A DNA stretch of 64,000 nucleotides from Streptomyces antibioticus (GTDB lineage Bacteria > Actinomycetota > Actinomycetes > Streptomycetales > Streptomycetaceae): positions 6,119,043 to 6,183,042 of the forward strand of contig NZ_CM007717.1 of NCBI RefSeq assembly GCF_002019855.1. Reading direction: 5' to 3'. Each line of letters starts with the position of its first letter. Position 1 is the stretch's first letter. A model generated the notes under the pieces. The model saw only the letters and a list, made by a program, of their open reading frames with translations, ran no database searches and was not told where the DNA came from. Of this stretch, positions 15,356 through 22,511 are shown piece after piece. A program made the position numbers and the translations under genes.

Positions 15356-15791
15356 GCATGGAACGTTAGCCGAGGCGAGCAGAGAGCCGACAGGCCACGA
15401 TCGGGGCGGTTGCCGATCATGGGTGCGGTAAGACTTTCCCTACGTTCATCAAGGCCCGCGCACGGCGCGGGCGCGCGCCGCCTCTGCGGCGCGGCCTGCC
15501 TCCTGTCTGCGCCCCGGCTGGCCGCGCCCGGCGGCGCGCTCGGCGGCTGCGGGCATGAAGTGGGAGACACCCTCTGTGGCTGGGGCGGCCGGCTCCACGG
15601 CTTTAGGCAGCCACTTTGGGGCGAGCCTCTAAGATCATGGCCCCAACGTCGTGCTTTAACGGGCAGGTCCACAGACTGCCCGACTCGCCGGAAGCTTACG
15701 GGGCCATGATCACTCGCCCCAAAGCAGCTCCAGCCCAAAGCCGCTCCACCGACCTAATTTCCCAGCGGCGGCGGTAGAGCTGCAATTTCCA
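15356..15791. other. Gene-free region of the AICE rich in inverted repeats
   Basis: There is no convincing gene here. At 15454-15472 an 8-bp stem has a 3-base loop; at 15474-15493 another 8-bp stem has a CTCT loop; GC-rich sequence follows to about 15560. A nested inverted repeat at 15598-15743 is listed separately. Closely packed hairpins are typical of plasmid origins, single-strand initiation sites or transfer loci. Confidence 0.5.
15598..15743. repeat. Nested inverted repeat of 146 bp
   Basis: Arms pair in layers: CGGCTTT(a/g)GGC at 15598-15608 with 15733-15743; TTTGGGGCGAG 15615-15625 with 15713-15723 (perfect 11 bp); GATCATGGCCCC 15633-15644 with 15700-15711 (perfect 12 bp); and CGGGCAG 15660-15666 with 15676-15682. 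Each layer has its own sequence. It lies 48 bases past the RelA/SpoT gene stop and could be a MITE-like insertion, a terminator or a structured RNA. Confidence 0.7.
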
Positions 15792-17045
15792 TCATCGAGA
15801 GGAGAGCAAGTGGCGCACTCTTTTCGTGATTTCTTGGATTCGATCAGTAGCTTCGGCTAGGTAGCTGGAGGCTGGCACATCCCTCCCGTGAACCACATTG
15901 TTACGAACCCTGCGCAGCAGATCGATTTCGTGGCGAGTCTCCGTGTCCAGCATCGGTAGACGGTCGAGGAGCCTGAAGATCGGTGGTGCGATCCGCTCGC
16001 CATCTTCCTGTGGTGCTAGGTTGCGCAAAGACTCTTCTAGCTCTACCCAGCTTGTAAGGAAATGACCGATCTGTTGATGCATTCGTGCGCTTTGAGAAAG
16101 GGGATCAAGTGAAGCGGTATCTGCGTCAACTTGAACCATGTTGAAGTGCTCGTATCGCGAAGGGTCTTCGGCGAGAAGGGCATCGATGACCTGCTCTGCG
16201 AGAGGGCGCATCTCGACGTTGTCGTGCAGTGATGCTAGATACGGAGCCAGATCGGCAGGTGACTCTTTTTCCAGTTTCCTCAAGAAATTGAACAGCAGGT
16301 CAACTCGTCCTAGGCCCGAGTCTCCAACCGGCTCGTTCAAAATCTTCCCCGCCTGGCTCAATAGATATGCAGCCAACTCGTAGTGGTTGAGGAATCGTCC
16401 GCTCCTGGCGACTCGATTCTCACTCGCTTCTTGCAGCATTTTGAGCGACATCTCGCCAGCGATCACCAGTCCATTGAGTTGGTCTAGGATCGCTTTTTCT
16501 GCGTCGGACAATTCGCCCGACAGTGGCTTATAGTCGAGATCGTGCTCAACCTCTGACCATGCGTGCATAAGTACTGAAGCGACCTGCACTTCGACACGCG
16601 CCTTCGCGTATCGCTTATCCAAATCGACTAGCTCGCGTTCCTTTAGTCTAACTCGATAGTGGGTCGCCGAATATCCGGAAAACTCTTTTCCAGGTGGCCT
16701 CTCGTTCGATTCGGGAAAATCTTTTTTCTCCGTCACATCGAGCAGGCGATTGACGGCCTTTTCTACCTGGTCTTGTTCACCTGGAAAATAGAGCGCGATG
16801 CGGACGCCCGCCAAATCGACGATATCGTCGTAGACGTCTTCTACAGTGGTGTAGTTCTTTCTAGGTGCTCGTTGGCGGCACTTTTCTTCTAGGCGTTTGA
16901 TGTCCTTCGCGCGGTGAGTGACGATACAGCGGACACCTGACTCCTTGAGGTCCCTTCCCAGGGCTTGAGCAACTAATTCTGCTGCCCGGTTGTAGAAGTC
17001 GTACTCCTTTGCGTAGCGTGCAAGGAAGTGATCAACGATTTCCAT
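15792..17045 (-). CDS. RelA/SpoT nucleotide synthetase-HEPN-like fusion protein
   Basis: A 417-residue protein. Residues about 20-175 form a RelA/SpoT synthetase domain: THRAKDIKRLEEK, DIVDLAGVRIALYF (75-87), GYSATHYRV (124-132) and VEVQVASVLMHAWSEVEHDL (151-170) with the catalytic-region Glu/Gln and the HAW-EHDL motif. No HD hydrolase, TGS or ACT domain is present. The helical C-terminus ends with RRVRNNVVHGRD; RNNVVH (381-386) fits the HEPN Rx4H active-site motif. So it may make (p)ppGpp-type alarmones or pyrophosphorylate RNA, as toxSAS toxins do, or be a defence effector. Base composition is clearly more A+T-rich than the neighbours. GGGGGAG lies just before the ATG. No separate antitoxin gene is evident. 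Confidence 0.82.
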   Translation of the reverse strand: MEIVDHFLARYAKEYDFYNRAAELVAQALGRDLKESGVRCIVTHRAKDIKRLEEKCRQRAPRKNYTTVEDVYDDIVDLAGVRIALYFPGEQDQVEKAVNRLLDVTEKKDFPESNERPPGKEFSGYSATHYRVRLKERELVDLDKRYAKARVEVQVASVLMHAWSEVEHDLDYKPLSGELSDAEKAILDQLNGLVIAGEMSLKMLQEASENRVARSGRFLNHYELAAYLLSQAGKILNEPVGDSGLGRVDLLFNFLRKLEKESPADLAPYLASLHDNVEMRPLAEQVIDALLAEDPSRYEHFNMVQVDADTASLDPLSQSARMHQQIGHFLTSWVELEESLRNLAPQEDGERIAPPIFRLLDRLPMLDTETRHEIDLLRRVRNNVVHGRDVPASSYLAEATDRIQEITKRVRHLLSSR

Positions 17046-17137
17046 GGCTCCCCCACAGGTACAGCTTCAGCTTTTCGGTTCTGCTCCTACGCGTACACGT
17101 AGGATGCCGTAAGGAGGGGCTGGCGCGGAGGGTGAAC

Positions 17138-17162
17138 GCCCTACAAGGTGCCCTTGTAGGGC
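17138..17162. terminator. Hairpin near the right end of the AICE
   Basis: Perfect 10-bp stem GCCCTACAAG/CTTGTAGGGC with a 5-base loop and no overlap with any gene. It could insulate rlmN from the element or be an operator of the RelA/SpoT gene. Confidence 0.5.
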
Positions 17163-17258
17163 TGACCTACGCCAGCTTGAAGCGGAGGTCACGGTCAAGT
17201 TCCCTCTGAGCGGAGAGTCGCGTGCCGCAGATTGTGCCCGCGACCGCTGAGCCAGCCC

Positions 17259-17280
17259 CTGGGCCGTCCCTGGGCCGTCC
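17259..17280 (+). repeat. Paired arm-type repeats, right side
   Basis: Two direct copies of CTGGGCCGTCC in tandem, about 100 bp inside the attR core, matching the pair at 5462-5481 in sequence, spacing and orientation. Probable integrase arm sites. Confidence 0.55.
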
Positions 17281-17377
17281 GAGGTCGACCAACGCTGACA
17301 GACGGCACCCACGGGTGACCACCCCCACCCCGCTCTGGCCTGGGCTCCCCGAGTCGATCTGCGACACTGGTACAGCC

Positions 17378-18484
17378 ATGCCTAAGCCCGGAGAACTCAC
17401 GTTCGTCGCTCCCCGCGGAGCCAAGAAGCCGCCGCGGCATCTTGCTGATCTCTCGCCCGCGGAGCGTAAGGAAGCCGTTGCGGAGATCGGTGAGAAGCCG
17501 TTTCGCGCCAAGCAGCTCTCGCAGCACTACTTCGCGCGGTACGCGCACGACCCCGCGGAGTGGACCGACATTCCCGCGGGGGCGCGGGAGCGGTTGCGGG
17601 AGGCGTTGCTGCCCGACCTGATGACCGTCGTGCGGCATCTGTCGACCGACGCGGGGGCCACCCGCAAGACGCTGTGGCGGCTGTTCGACGGGACGCTCGT
17701 CGAGTCGGTGCTGATGCGGTACCCGGACCGGGTGACCATGTGCATCAGCTCGCAGGCGGGGTGCGGGATGAACTGCCCGTTCTGCGCGACGGGGCAGGCG
17801 GGGCTGGACCGGAATCTGTCCACCGCCGAGATCGTCCACCAGATCGTGGACGGGATGCGGGCGCTCCGGGACGGCGAGGTGCCCGGCGGGCCCGCGCGGC
17901 TGTCCAACATCGTCTTCATGGGGATGGGCGAGCCGCTCGCCAACTACAAGCGGGTCGTGGGGGCCATCAGGGCGCTCACCGACCCGGCGCCGGACGGGCT
18001 CGGGCTGTCGCAGCGCGGGATCACCGTGTCGACGGTCGGTCTGGTGCCCGCCATCCACCGCTTCTCCGACGAGGGCTTCAAGTGCCGGCTGGCGATCTCC
18101 CTGCACGCCCCGGACGACGAGCTGCGCGACACCCTCGTCCCCGTGAACACGCGCTGGAAGGTGCGTGAGGTGCTCGACGCCGGGTTCGACTACGTCGAGA
18201 AGTCGGGCCGCCGGCTCTCCATCGAGTACGCCCTCATCCGGGACATCAACGACCAGGCATGGCGGGGCGACCGGCTCGGCCGGCTGCTGCGCGGCAAGCC
18301 CGTGCACGTCAACCTGATCCCGCTGAACCCGACGCCCGGCTCCAAGTGGACCGCCTCGCGGCCCGAGGACGAGAAGGCGTTCGTCGAGGCCATCGCCGCG
18401 CACGGGGTGCCGGTGACCGTCCGGGACACCCGGGGCCAGGAGATCGACGGCGCCTGTGGTCAGCTCGCGGCCACGGAGAGGTAA
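17378..18484 (+). CDS. rlmN: 23S rRNA (A2503-C2)/tRNA A37 methyltransferase, radical SAM
   Basis: A 368-residue radical SAM enzyme that methylates C2 of A2503 in 23S rRNA and A37 in some tRNAs. It has the CGMNCPFC iron-sulfur motif (Cx3Cx2C), the SSQAGCGMN lead-in, the GMGEPLANY SAM-binding segment and the C-terminal IDGACGQL with the catalytic cysteine. The ATG at 17378 matches the native start stub at 5372. The leader is element-derived and has no clear ribosome site near this ATG, unlike the native one. A 52-codon in-frame extension from GTG 17222 cannot be excluded. Confidence 0.95.
   Translation: MPKPGELTFVAPRGAKKPPRHLADLSPAERKEAVAEIGEKPFRAKQLSQHYFARYAHDPAEWTDIPAGARERLREALLPDLMTVVRHLSTDAGATRKTLWRLFDGTLVESVLMRYPDRVTMCISSQAGCGMNCPFCATGQAGLDRNLSTAEIVHQIVDGMRALRDGEVPGGPARLSNIVFMGMGEPLANYKRVVGAIRALTDPAPDGLGLSQRGITVSTVGLVPAIHRFSDEGFKCRLAISLHAPDDELRDTLVPVNTRWKVREVLDAGFDYVEKSGRRLSIEYALIRDINDQAWRGDRLGRLLRGKPVHVNLIPLNPTPGSKWTASRPEDEKAFVEAIAAHGVPVTVRDTRGQEIDGACGQLAATER
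17384..17397 (+). other. attR core site of the AICE
   Basis: Exact copy of the 14-bp core at 5378-5391, forming codons 3-7 of the complete rlmN. Upstream, the element carries a diverged copy of the rlmN leader, so insertion keeps the reading frame and start codon. Confidence 0.85.
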
Positions 18485-18516
18485 TCTGGCCACGTACCAT
18501 CACATCTTCATATTCC

Positions 18517-18604
18517 GACAGGGGAGCGCCACAGCGCTGAGAGTGCGGCAAGCGGGCCGCAGACCCTCTGAACCTCGCCCAGGTCATTCTGGGTAGGAAG
18601 TTCG
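18517..18604 (+). promoter_or_regulatory. TPP riboswitch (THI element)
   Basis: The conserved parts of the thiamine pyrophosphate aptamer occur in order: ACAGGGGAGC, GCGCTGAGAGTGCGG, GACCCTCTGAACCT, then the GGTCATTCTGGGTAGGAAG segment. It lies upstream of a thiamine transporter operon. A 9-bp hairpin (18625-18633 with 18654-18662) follows and may be the expression platform, before the AGGAGG ribosome site at 18686. Confidence 0.93.
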
Positions 18605-18624
18605 GTCACTACTCAAGCTGTTGC

Positions 18625-18662
18625 GCCCTGCCCAGGAGCCCTCACGGACTCTCGGGCAGGGC
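18625..18662 (+). terminator. Hairpin downstream of the TPP aptamer
   Basis: Perfect 9-bp stem GCCCTGCCC/GGGCAGGGC with a 20-base loop between the aptamer and the thiB start. It could be a ligand-dependent terminator. Confidence 0.55.
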
Positions 18663-18698
18663 CGCGTCTCTTCCTGGTCAACTCCAGGAGGAAATCCA

Positions 18699-19778
18699 GT
18701 GCATTTCAAGACGTTCGCGGCCGCGGCCGTGGGACTCGGTCTCGTCACGCTGACCGCCTGCGGTTCGTCCGCGGGGGACGACGGCGGCTCCGAGGGGTCC
18801 AAGACCGTCACGCTCGTCAGCCACTCCTCGTGGGCCGTGTCCAAGGACGTGCTCGCCGCCTTCGAGAAGGAGTCCGGGTACAAGGTCCGCGTCCTGGAGG
18901 ACGGCGACGCGGGGCAGGCCGTCAACAAGGCCGTGCTCACCAAGGACAACCCGCAGGGCGACGTGTTCTTCGGCGTCGACAACACCCTGCTCTCCCGCGC
19001 CCTCGACAACGGCCTCTTCCAGCCCTACGAGGCCAAGGGGCTCGACCAGGTCGACACCCGCTTCCAGCTCGACGCCGGCAAGCACCGGGTCACGCCCGTC
19101 GACTACGGCGACATCTGCGTCAACTACGACAAGCAGTACTTCGCCGACCACAAGCTGGCCCCGCCCACCTCCTACGACGACCTGATCAAGCCCGCCTACA
19201 AGAACCTCCTCGTCACCGAGAACGCCTCCACCTCCTCGCCCGGCCTCGGCTTCCTGCTGGGCACCGCCGCCGCGTACGGCGACGACGGCTGGGAGGGCTA
19301 TTGGAAGAAGCTCAAGGCCAACGGCGTGAAGGTCGTCGACGGCTGGGACCAGGCGTACAACGACGAGTTCTCCGGCTCGGCCGGCGGCAAGAAGGCCAAG
19401 GCGGACCGCCCGCTCGTCGTGTCGTACGCCTCCTCGCCGCCCGCCGAGGTGATCTACGGCGACCCGAAGCCGGCCACCGCGCCGACCGGGGTGGCGACCG
19501 GCACCTGCTTCCGGCAGGTGGAGTTCGCGGGCCTGCTGAGCAACGCCCGCAACGCCGAGGGCGGCAAGGCGCTGATCGACTTCCTGATCGGCAAGAGGTT
19601 CCAGGAGGACATGCCGCTCAACATGTTCGTCTACCCGGTCCTCAAGGGCGCCGCCGTGCCCGCCGAGTTCACCCAGTACGGTCCCGCCGCCGAGAACCCC
19701 GCGACGATGGACCCGGCGAAGATCGCCGCAGACCGTGACCAGTGGGTCAAGTCGTGGACCTCGCTCGTACTGAAGTAG
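18699..19778 (+). CDS. thiB: Thiamine ABC transporter substrate-binding lipoprotein
   Basis: A 359-residue lipoprotein: signal peptide ending in the lipobox LTAC near residue 21, then a Ser/Gly/Asp linker and a periplasmic-type binding fold of the TbpA/ThiB family (VTLVSHSSWAVSKDVLAAFEKESG, DVFFGVDNTLLSRAL, PVDYGDICVNYDKQYF, NASTSSPGLGFLLG). It should capture thiamine outside the membrane. The GTG at 18699 has AGGAGG seven bases upstream. It heads a three-gene operon under the TPP riboswitch. Confidence 0.93.
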   Translation: MHFKTFAAAAVGLGLVTLTACGSSAGDDGGSEGSKTVTLVSHSSWAVSKDVLAAFEKESGYKVRVLEDGDAGQAVNKAVLTKDNPQGDVFFGVDNTLLSRALDNGLFQPYEAKGLDQVDTRFQLDAGKHRVTPVDYGDICVNYDKQYFADHKLAPPTSYDDLIKPAYKNLLVTENASTSSPGLGFLLGTAAAYGDDGWEGYWKKLKANGVKVVDGWDQAYNDEFSGSAGGKKAKADRPLVVSYASSPPAEVIYGDPKPATAPTGVATGTCFRQVEFAGLLSNARNAEGGKALIDFLIGKRFQEDMPLNMFVYPVLKGAAVPAEFTQYGPAAENPATMDPAKIAADRDQWVKSWTSLVLK

Positions 19779-21418
19779 CCGCCCGGCGGCGCGGGAACGC
19801 GGCGCGGCTGGGGCTGATGGCCCTGCCCGTCGCGTTCTTCGGGCTGTTCTTCGCCTACCCCGTCGCCGCGATCCTCGCGCGCGGCCTCAGGGTCGACGGG
19901 GTGTGGCGGCTCGGCCGGCTGGGCGAGGTCCTGGCGCAGTCCGACATCCGCCACGTCCTGTGGTTCACCACCTGGCAGGCGCTCGCCTCCACCGTCCTCA
20001 CCCTGCTGATCGCGCTGCCCGGCGCCTACGTCTTCGCCCGCCTGGACTTCCCCGGGAAACAGGTGCTGCGGGCGGTCGTCACCGTGCCGTTCGTGCTGCC
20101 GACGGTCGTCGTCGGTACGGCGTTCCTCGCGCTCGTCGGCCGCGGCGGACTCCTCGACGAGCTGTGGGGCGTACGCCTCGACACCACCGTCTGGGCGATC
20201 CTGCTGGCGCACGTCTTCTTCAACTACGCCGTCGTCGTACGGACCGTGGGCGGGCTGTGGGCCCAGCTCGACCCCCGGCAGGAGGAGGCCGCGCGGCTGC
20301 TCGGCGCCTCCCGGCTGCGTGCCTGGCGCACGGTCACCCTGCCCGCGCTCGGGCCCGCCGTCGCCGCCGCCGCGCTCATGGTGTTCCTGTTCACCTTCAC
20401 CTCCTTCGGTGTGGTGCAGATCCTGGGCGGGCCGACCTTCTCCACCCTGGAGGTGGAGATCTACCGGCAGACCTCCGAGATCTTCGACCTGTCCACGGCG
20501 GCCGTGCTCACCGTCGTCCAGTTCGCCGCCGTCGGCGCGATCCTCGCCGTGCACGCCTGGACCGTACGGCGGCGGGAGACCGCGCTCCGCCTGGTGGACG
20601 CCTCGGGCACGGCCCGGCGGCCGCGCGGGGCCGGACAGTGGGCGCTGCTGGCCGGGGTGCTCGCGAGCATCGCCTTGCTGCTCGTGCTGCCGCTCGCCGT
20701 CCTGGTGCAACGGTCCTTCGACGCGCCGGACTTCGCCTACTACCGGGCCCTGACGAGCACCGAGGGCAATGTCTTCCTGGTGCCGCCGATCGAGGCGGTC
20801 GGCAACTCGCTGGAGTACGCCCTCGCCGCGACCGCCATCGCGGTGGTGATCGGCGGACTGGCCGCCGCCGCGCTCACCCGGCGGGACGCCGGACGGCTGG
20901 TGCGGGGCTTCGACGCGCTGCTGATGCTGCCGCTCGGCGTCTCCGCCGTGACCGTCGGCTTCGGCTTCCTGATCGCCCTGGACGAGCCCCCGCTGAACCT
21001 GCGCGCCACCTGGATCCTCGTGCCCCTCGCGCAGGCCCTGGTCGGTGTCCCCTTCGTCGTACGGACCATGCTGCCCGTGCTGCGGGCCGTGGACGGACGG
21101 CTGCGGGAGGCGGCCGCGGTGCTGGGGGCGTCGCCGTGGCGGGTGTGGCGGGAGGTGGACCTGCCGATGGTGCGGCGGGCGCTGCTGGTGGCCGCCGGGT
21201 TCGCGTTCGCGGTGTCGCTCGGGGAGTTCGGCGCAACCGTGTTCATCGCGCGCCCCGACAACCCGACCCTGCCGGTCGCCGTGGCCAAGCTGCTCGGCCG
21301 CGCCGGGGAACTGAACTACGGCCAGGCGATGGCCCTTTCGACGATTCTGATGCTGGTGTGCGCGGTGGCCCTGCTGGTCCTGGAGCGGCTGCGGACCGAC
21401 CGGACGGGGGAGTTCTGA
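19754..21418 (+). CDS. thiP: Thiamine ABC transporter permease
   Basis: About 554 residues with twelve predicted membrane segments in two halves, each with an EAA loop (EEAARLLGASRLRAWRTVTLPAL and REAAAVLGASPWRVWREVDLPM), as in the fused ThiP permease. It overlaps the end of thiB by 25 bases if the GTG at 19754 is used; another GTG at 19742 is possible. The 3' end overlaps thiQ (TGATG). It forms the membrane channel for thiamine. Confidence 0.92.
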   Translation: MDLARTEVAARRRGNAARLGLMALPVAFFGLFFAYPVAAILARGLRVDGVWRLGRLGEVLAQSDIRHVLWFTTWQALASTVLTLLIALPGAYVFARLDFPGKQVLRAVVTVPFVLPTVVVGTAFLALVGRGGLLDELWGVRLDTTVWAILLAHVFFNYAVVVRTVGGLWAQLDPRQEEAARLLGASRLRAWRTVTLPALGPAVAAAALMVFLFTFTSFGVVQILGGPTFSTLEVEIYRQTSEIFDLSTAAVLTVVQFAAVGAILAVHAWTVRRRETALRLVDASGTARRPRGAGQWALLAGVLASIALLLVLPLAVLVQRSFDAPDFAYYRALTSTEGNVFLVPPIEAVGNSLEYALAATAIAVVIGGLAAAALTRRDAGRLVRGFDALLMLPLGVSAVTVGFGFLIALDEPPLNLRATWILVPLAQALVGVPFVVRTMLPVLRAVDGRLREAAAVLGASPWRVWREVDLPMVRRALLVAAGFAFAVSLGEFGATVFIARPDNPTLPVAVAKLLGRAGELNYGQAMALSTILMLVCAVALLVLERLRTDRTGEF

Positions 21419-22455
21419 TGCTGCTGAGCCTCCAGGGCGCGACCGTGCGCTTCGGCGGGCGGGCCGTGCTCGACGCCGTCGGCCTCGACGTCGCCGAGCA
21501 CGAGACCGTGTGTGTGCTCGGGCCCAGCGGCAGCGGCAAGTCCACGCTGCTGCGCGCGGTCGCCGGACTCCAGCCCCTCGACTCCGGGCGGGTGCTGCTC
21601 GACGGCCGCGACCAGTCCGGAGTGCCCGCGCACAAGCGGGAGTTGGGCCTGATGTTCCAGGACCACCAGCTCTTCCCGCAGCGGGACGTCGGCGCCAACG
21701 TGGCCTTCGGGCCGCGTATGCACGGTGTCCCGAAGGGGCAACGGCAGGCTGTGGTGGGGGAGTTGCTGGAGCTGGTCGGGCTGCCCGGTGCCGCCCGGCG
21801 GGCCGTGGCCTCGCTCTCCGGCGGCGAACAGCAACGCGTCGCGCTCGCCCGCGCCCTGGCGCCCCGACCCCGGCTGCTCATGCTCGACGAGCCGCTCGGC
21901 CAGCTCGACCGCTCGCTGCGGGAGCGGCTGGTCGTCGAACTGCGCGAGCTGTTCGGCCGGTTGGGGACCACCGTGCTCGCGGTCACGCACGACCAGGGCG
22001 AGGCGTTCGCGCTCGCCGACCGCGTTGTGGTGATGCGGGACGGGCGGATCGCCCAGTCCGGTACGCCGCTTGAGGTGTGGCAGCGGCCGGCGGACGAGTT
22101 CGTGGCCCGGTTCCTCGGCTTCGACAACGTCGTGACGGCGACCGTCGCCGACGAGGTCGCGGTCACCCCGTGGGGCAAGGTCGCGGTGCCCGCCGGCTCC
22201 CCGCAGGGCCCGCGCACCCTGCTGGTGCGCCCCGCCGGGGTCCTGCTGACCGACGCCGAGGACGGCCTGCGCTGCACGGTCCTCGCCCGCACCTTCAAGG
22301 GCACCCATGTCACCGTACGGCTCCGGCCGGAGGGCGCGCCGGCCCTGGAGGCGGCGTGCGCGCTGCGGGAGGCGCCGGAGGTCGGGGACACGGTCGGGGT
22401 GACCTTCGACCGGGCGGAGACCGTCGTCCTCGCCGACGGGGCGTACGCCCCCTGA
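21418..22455 (+). CDS. thiQ: Thiamine ABC transporter ATPase
   Basis: A 345-residue ABC ATPase with Walker A GPSGSGKST (about 36-44), Q-loop MFQDHQLFPQ, signature LSGGEQQR, Walker B LLMLDEPL and the H-loop AVTHDQ. The C-terminal 100 residues form a regulatory beta domain of TOBE type. The start overlaps the thiP stop. A strong terminator follows, closing the thiBPQ operon. Confidence 0.92.
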   Translation: MLLSLQGATVRFGGRAVLDAVGLDVAEHETVCVLGPSGSGKSTLLRAVAGLQPLDSGRVLLDGRDQSGVPAHKRELGLMFQDHQLFPQRDVGANVAFGPRMHGVPKGQRQAVVGELLELVGLPGAARRAVASLSGGEQQRVALARALAPRPRLLMLDEPLGQLDRSLRERLVVELRELFGRLGTTVLAVTHDQGEAFALADRVVVMRDGRIAQSGTPLEVWQRPADEFVARFLGFDNVVTATVADEVAVTPWGKVAVPAGSPQGPRTLLVRPAGVLLTDAEDGLRCTVLARTFKGTHVTVRLRPEGAPALEAACALREAPEVGDTVGVTFDRAETVVLADGAYAP

Positions 22456-22463
22456 GCGGAAAG

Positions 22464-22498
22464 AACGGCCCGCCCCCCGTCGAGGGGAGCGGGCCGTT
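22464..22498 (+). terminator. Terminator after thiQ
   Basis: Perfect 10-bp stem AACGGCCCGC/GCGGGCCGTT with further C/G pairing inside, ending in TTTC; between convergent genes. Confidence 0.8.
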
Positions 22499-22511
22499 TC
22501 GTGTGCGGGGA

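Larger units (their letters stand above)
17046..17377. promoter_or_regulatory. Right-end region: promoter of RelA/SpoT gene and new leader of rlmN
   Basis: No independent gene. It holds a 7-bp inverted repeat (17085-17091 with 17098-17104) upstream of the RelA/SpoT gene, a 10-bp perfect hairpin (17138-17147 with 17153-17162, GTGCC loop), the arm-type repeats at 17259-17280 and a copy of the rlmN leader from 17348. The rlmN frame is open back to a GTG at 17222 that has GGAGAG four bases upstream. Confidence 0.6.
5372..17397. mobile_element. Integrated actinomycete conjugative element (AICE) in rlmN
   Basis: Twelve kilobases bounded by the att repeats and carrying the standard AICE set: int and xis-like genes beside one end, a Rep-type initiator, small spread genes, DUF2637 and FtsK/TraB-type transfer genes, an XRE regulator and a Nudix protein resembling pSAM2 Pif. 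Cargo genes lie at both ends (DUF4145 protein; HD and RelA/SpoT-HEPN proteins). The RelA/SpoT gene is visibly richer in A+T than the chromosome. No tRNA gene is at the site; the target is the start of rlmN. Confidence 0.9.

Noticed and set aside
15356..15791. A small antitoxin gene beside the RelA/SpoT-HEPN gene
   Set aside because: No reading frame with a start signal and plausible composition was found on either strand in the gap.
5372..17397. Insertion sequences or transposases
   Set aside because: No transposase motifs were found; the only recombinase is the tyrosine integrase.
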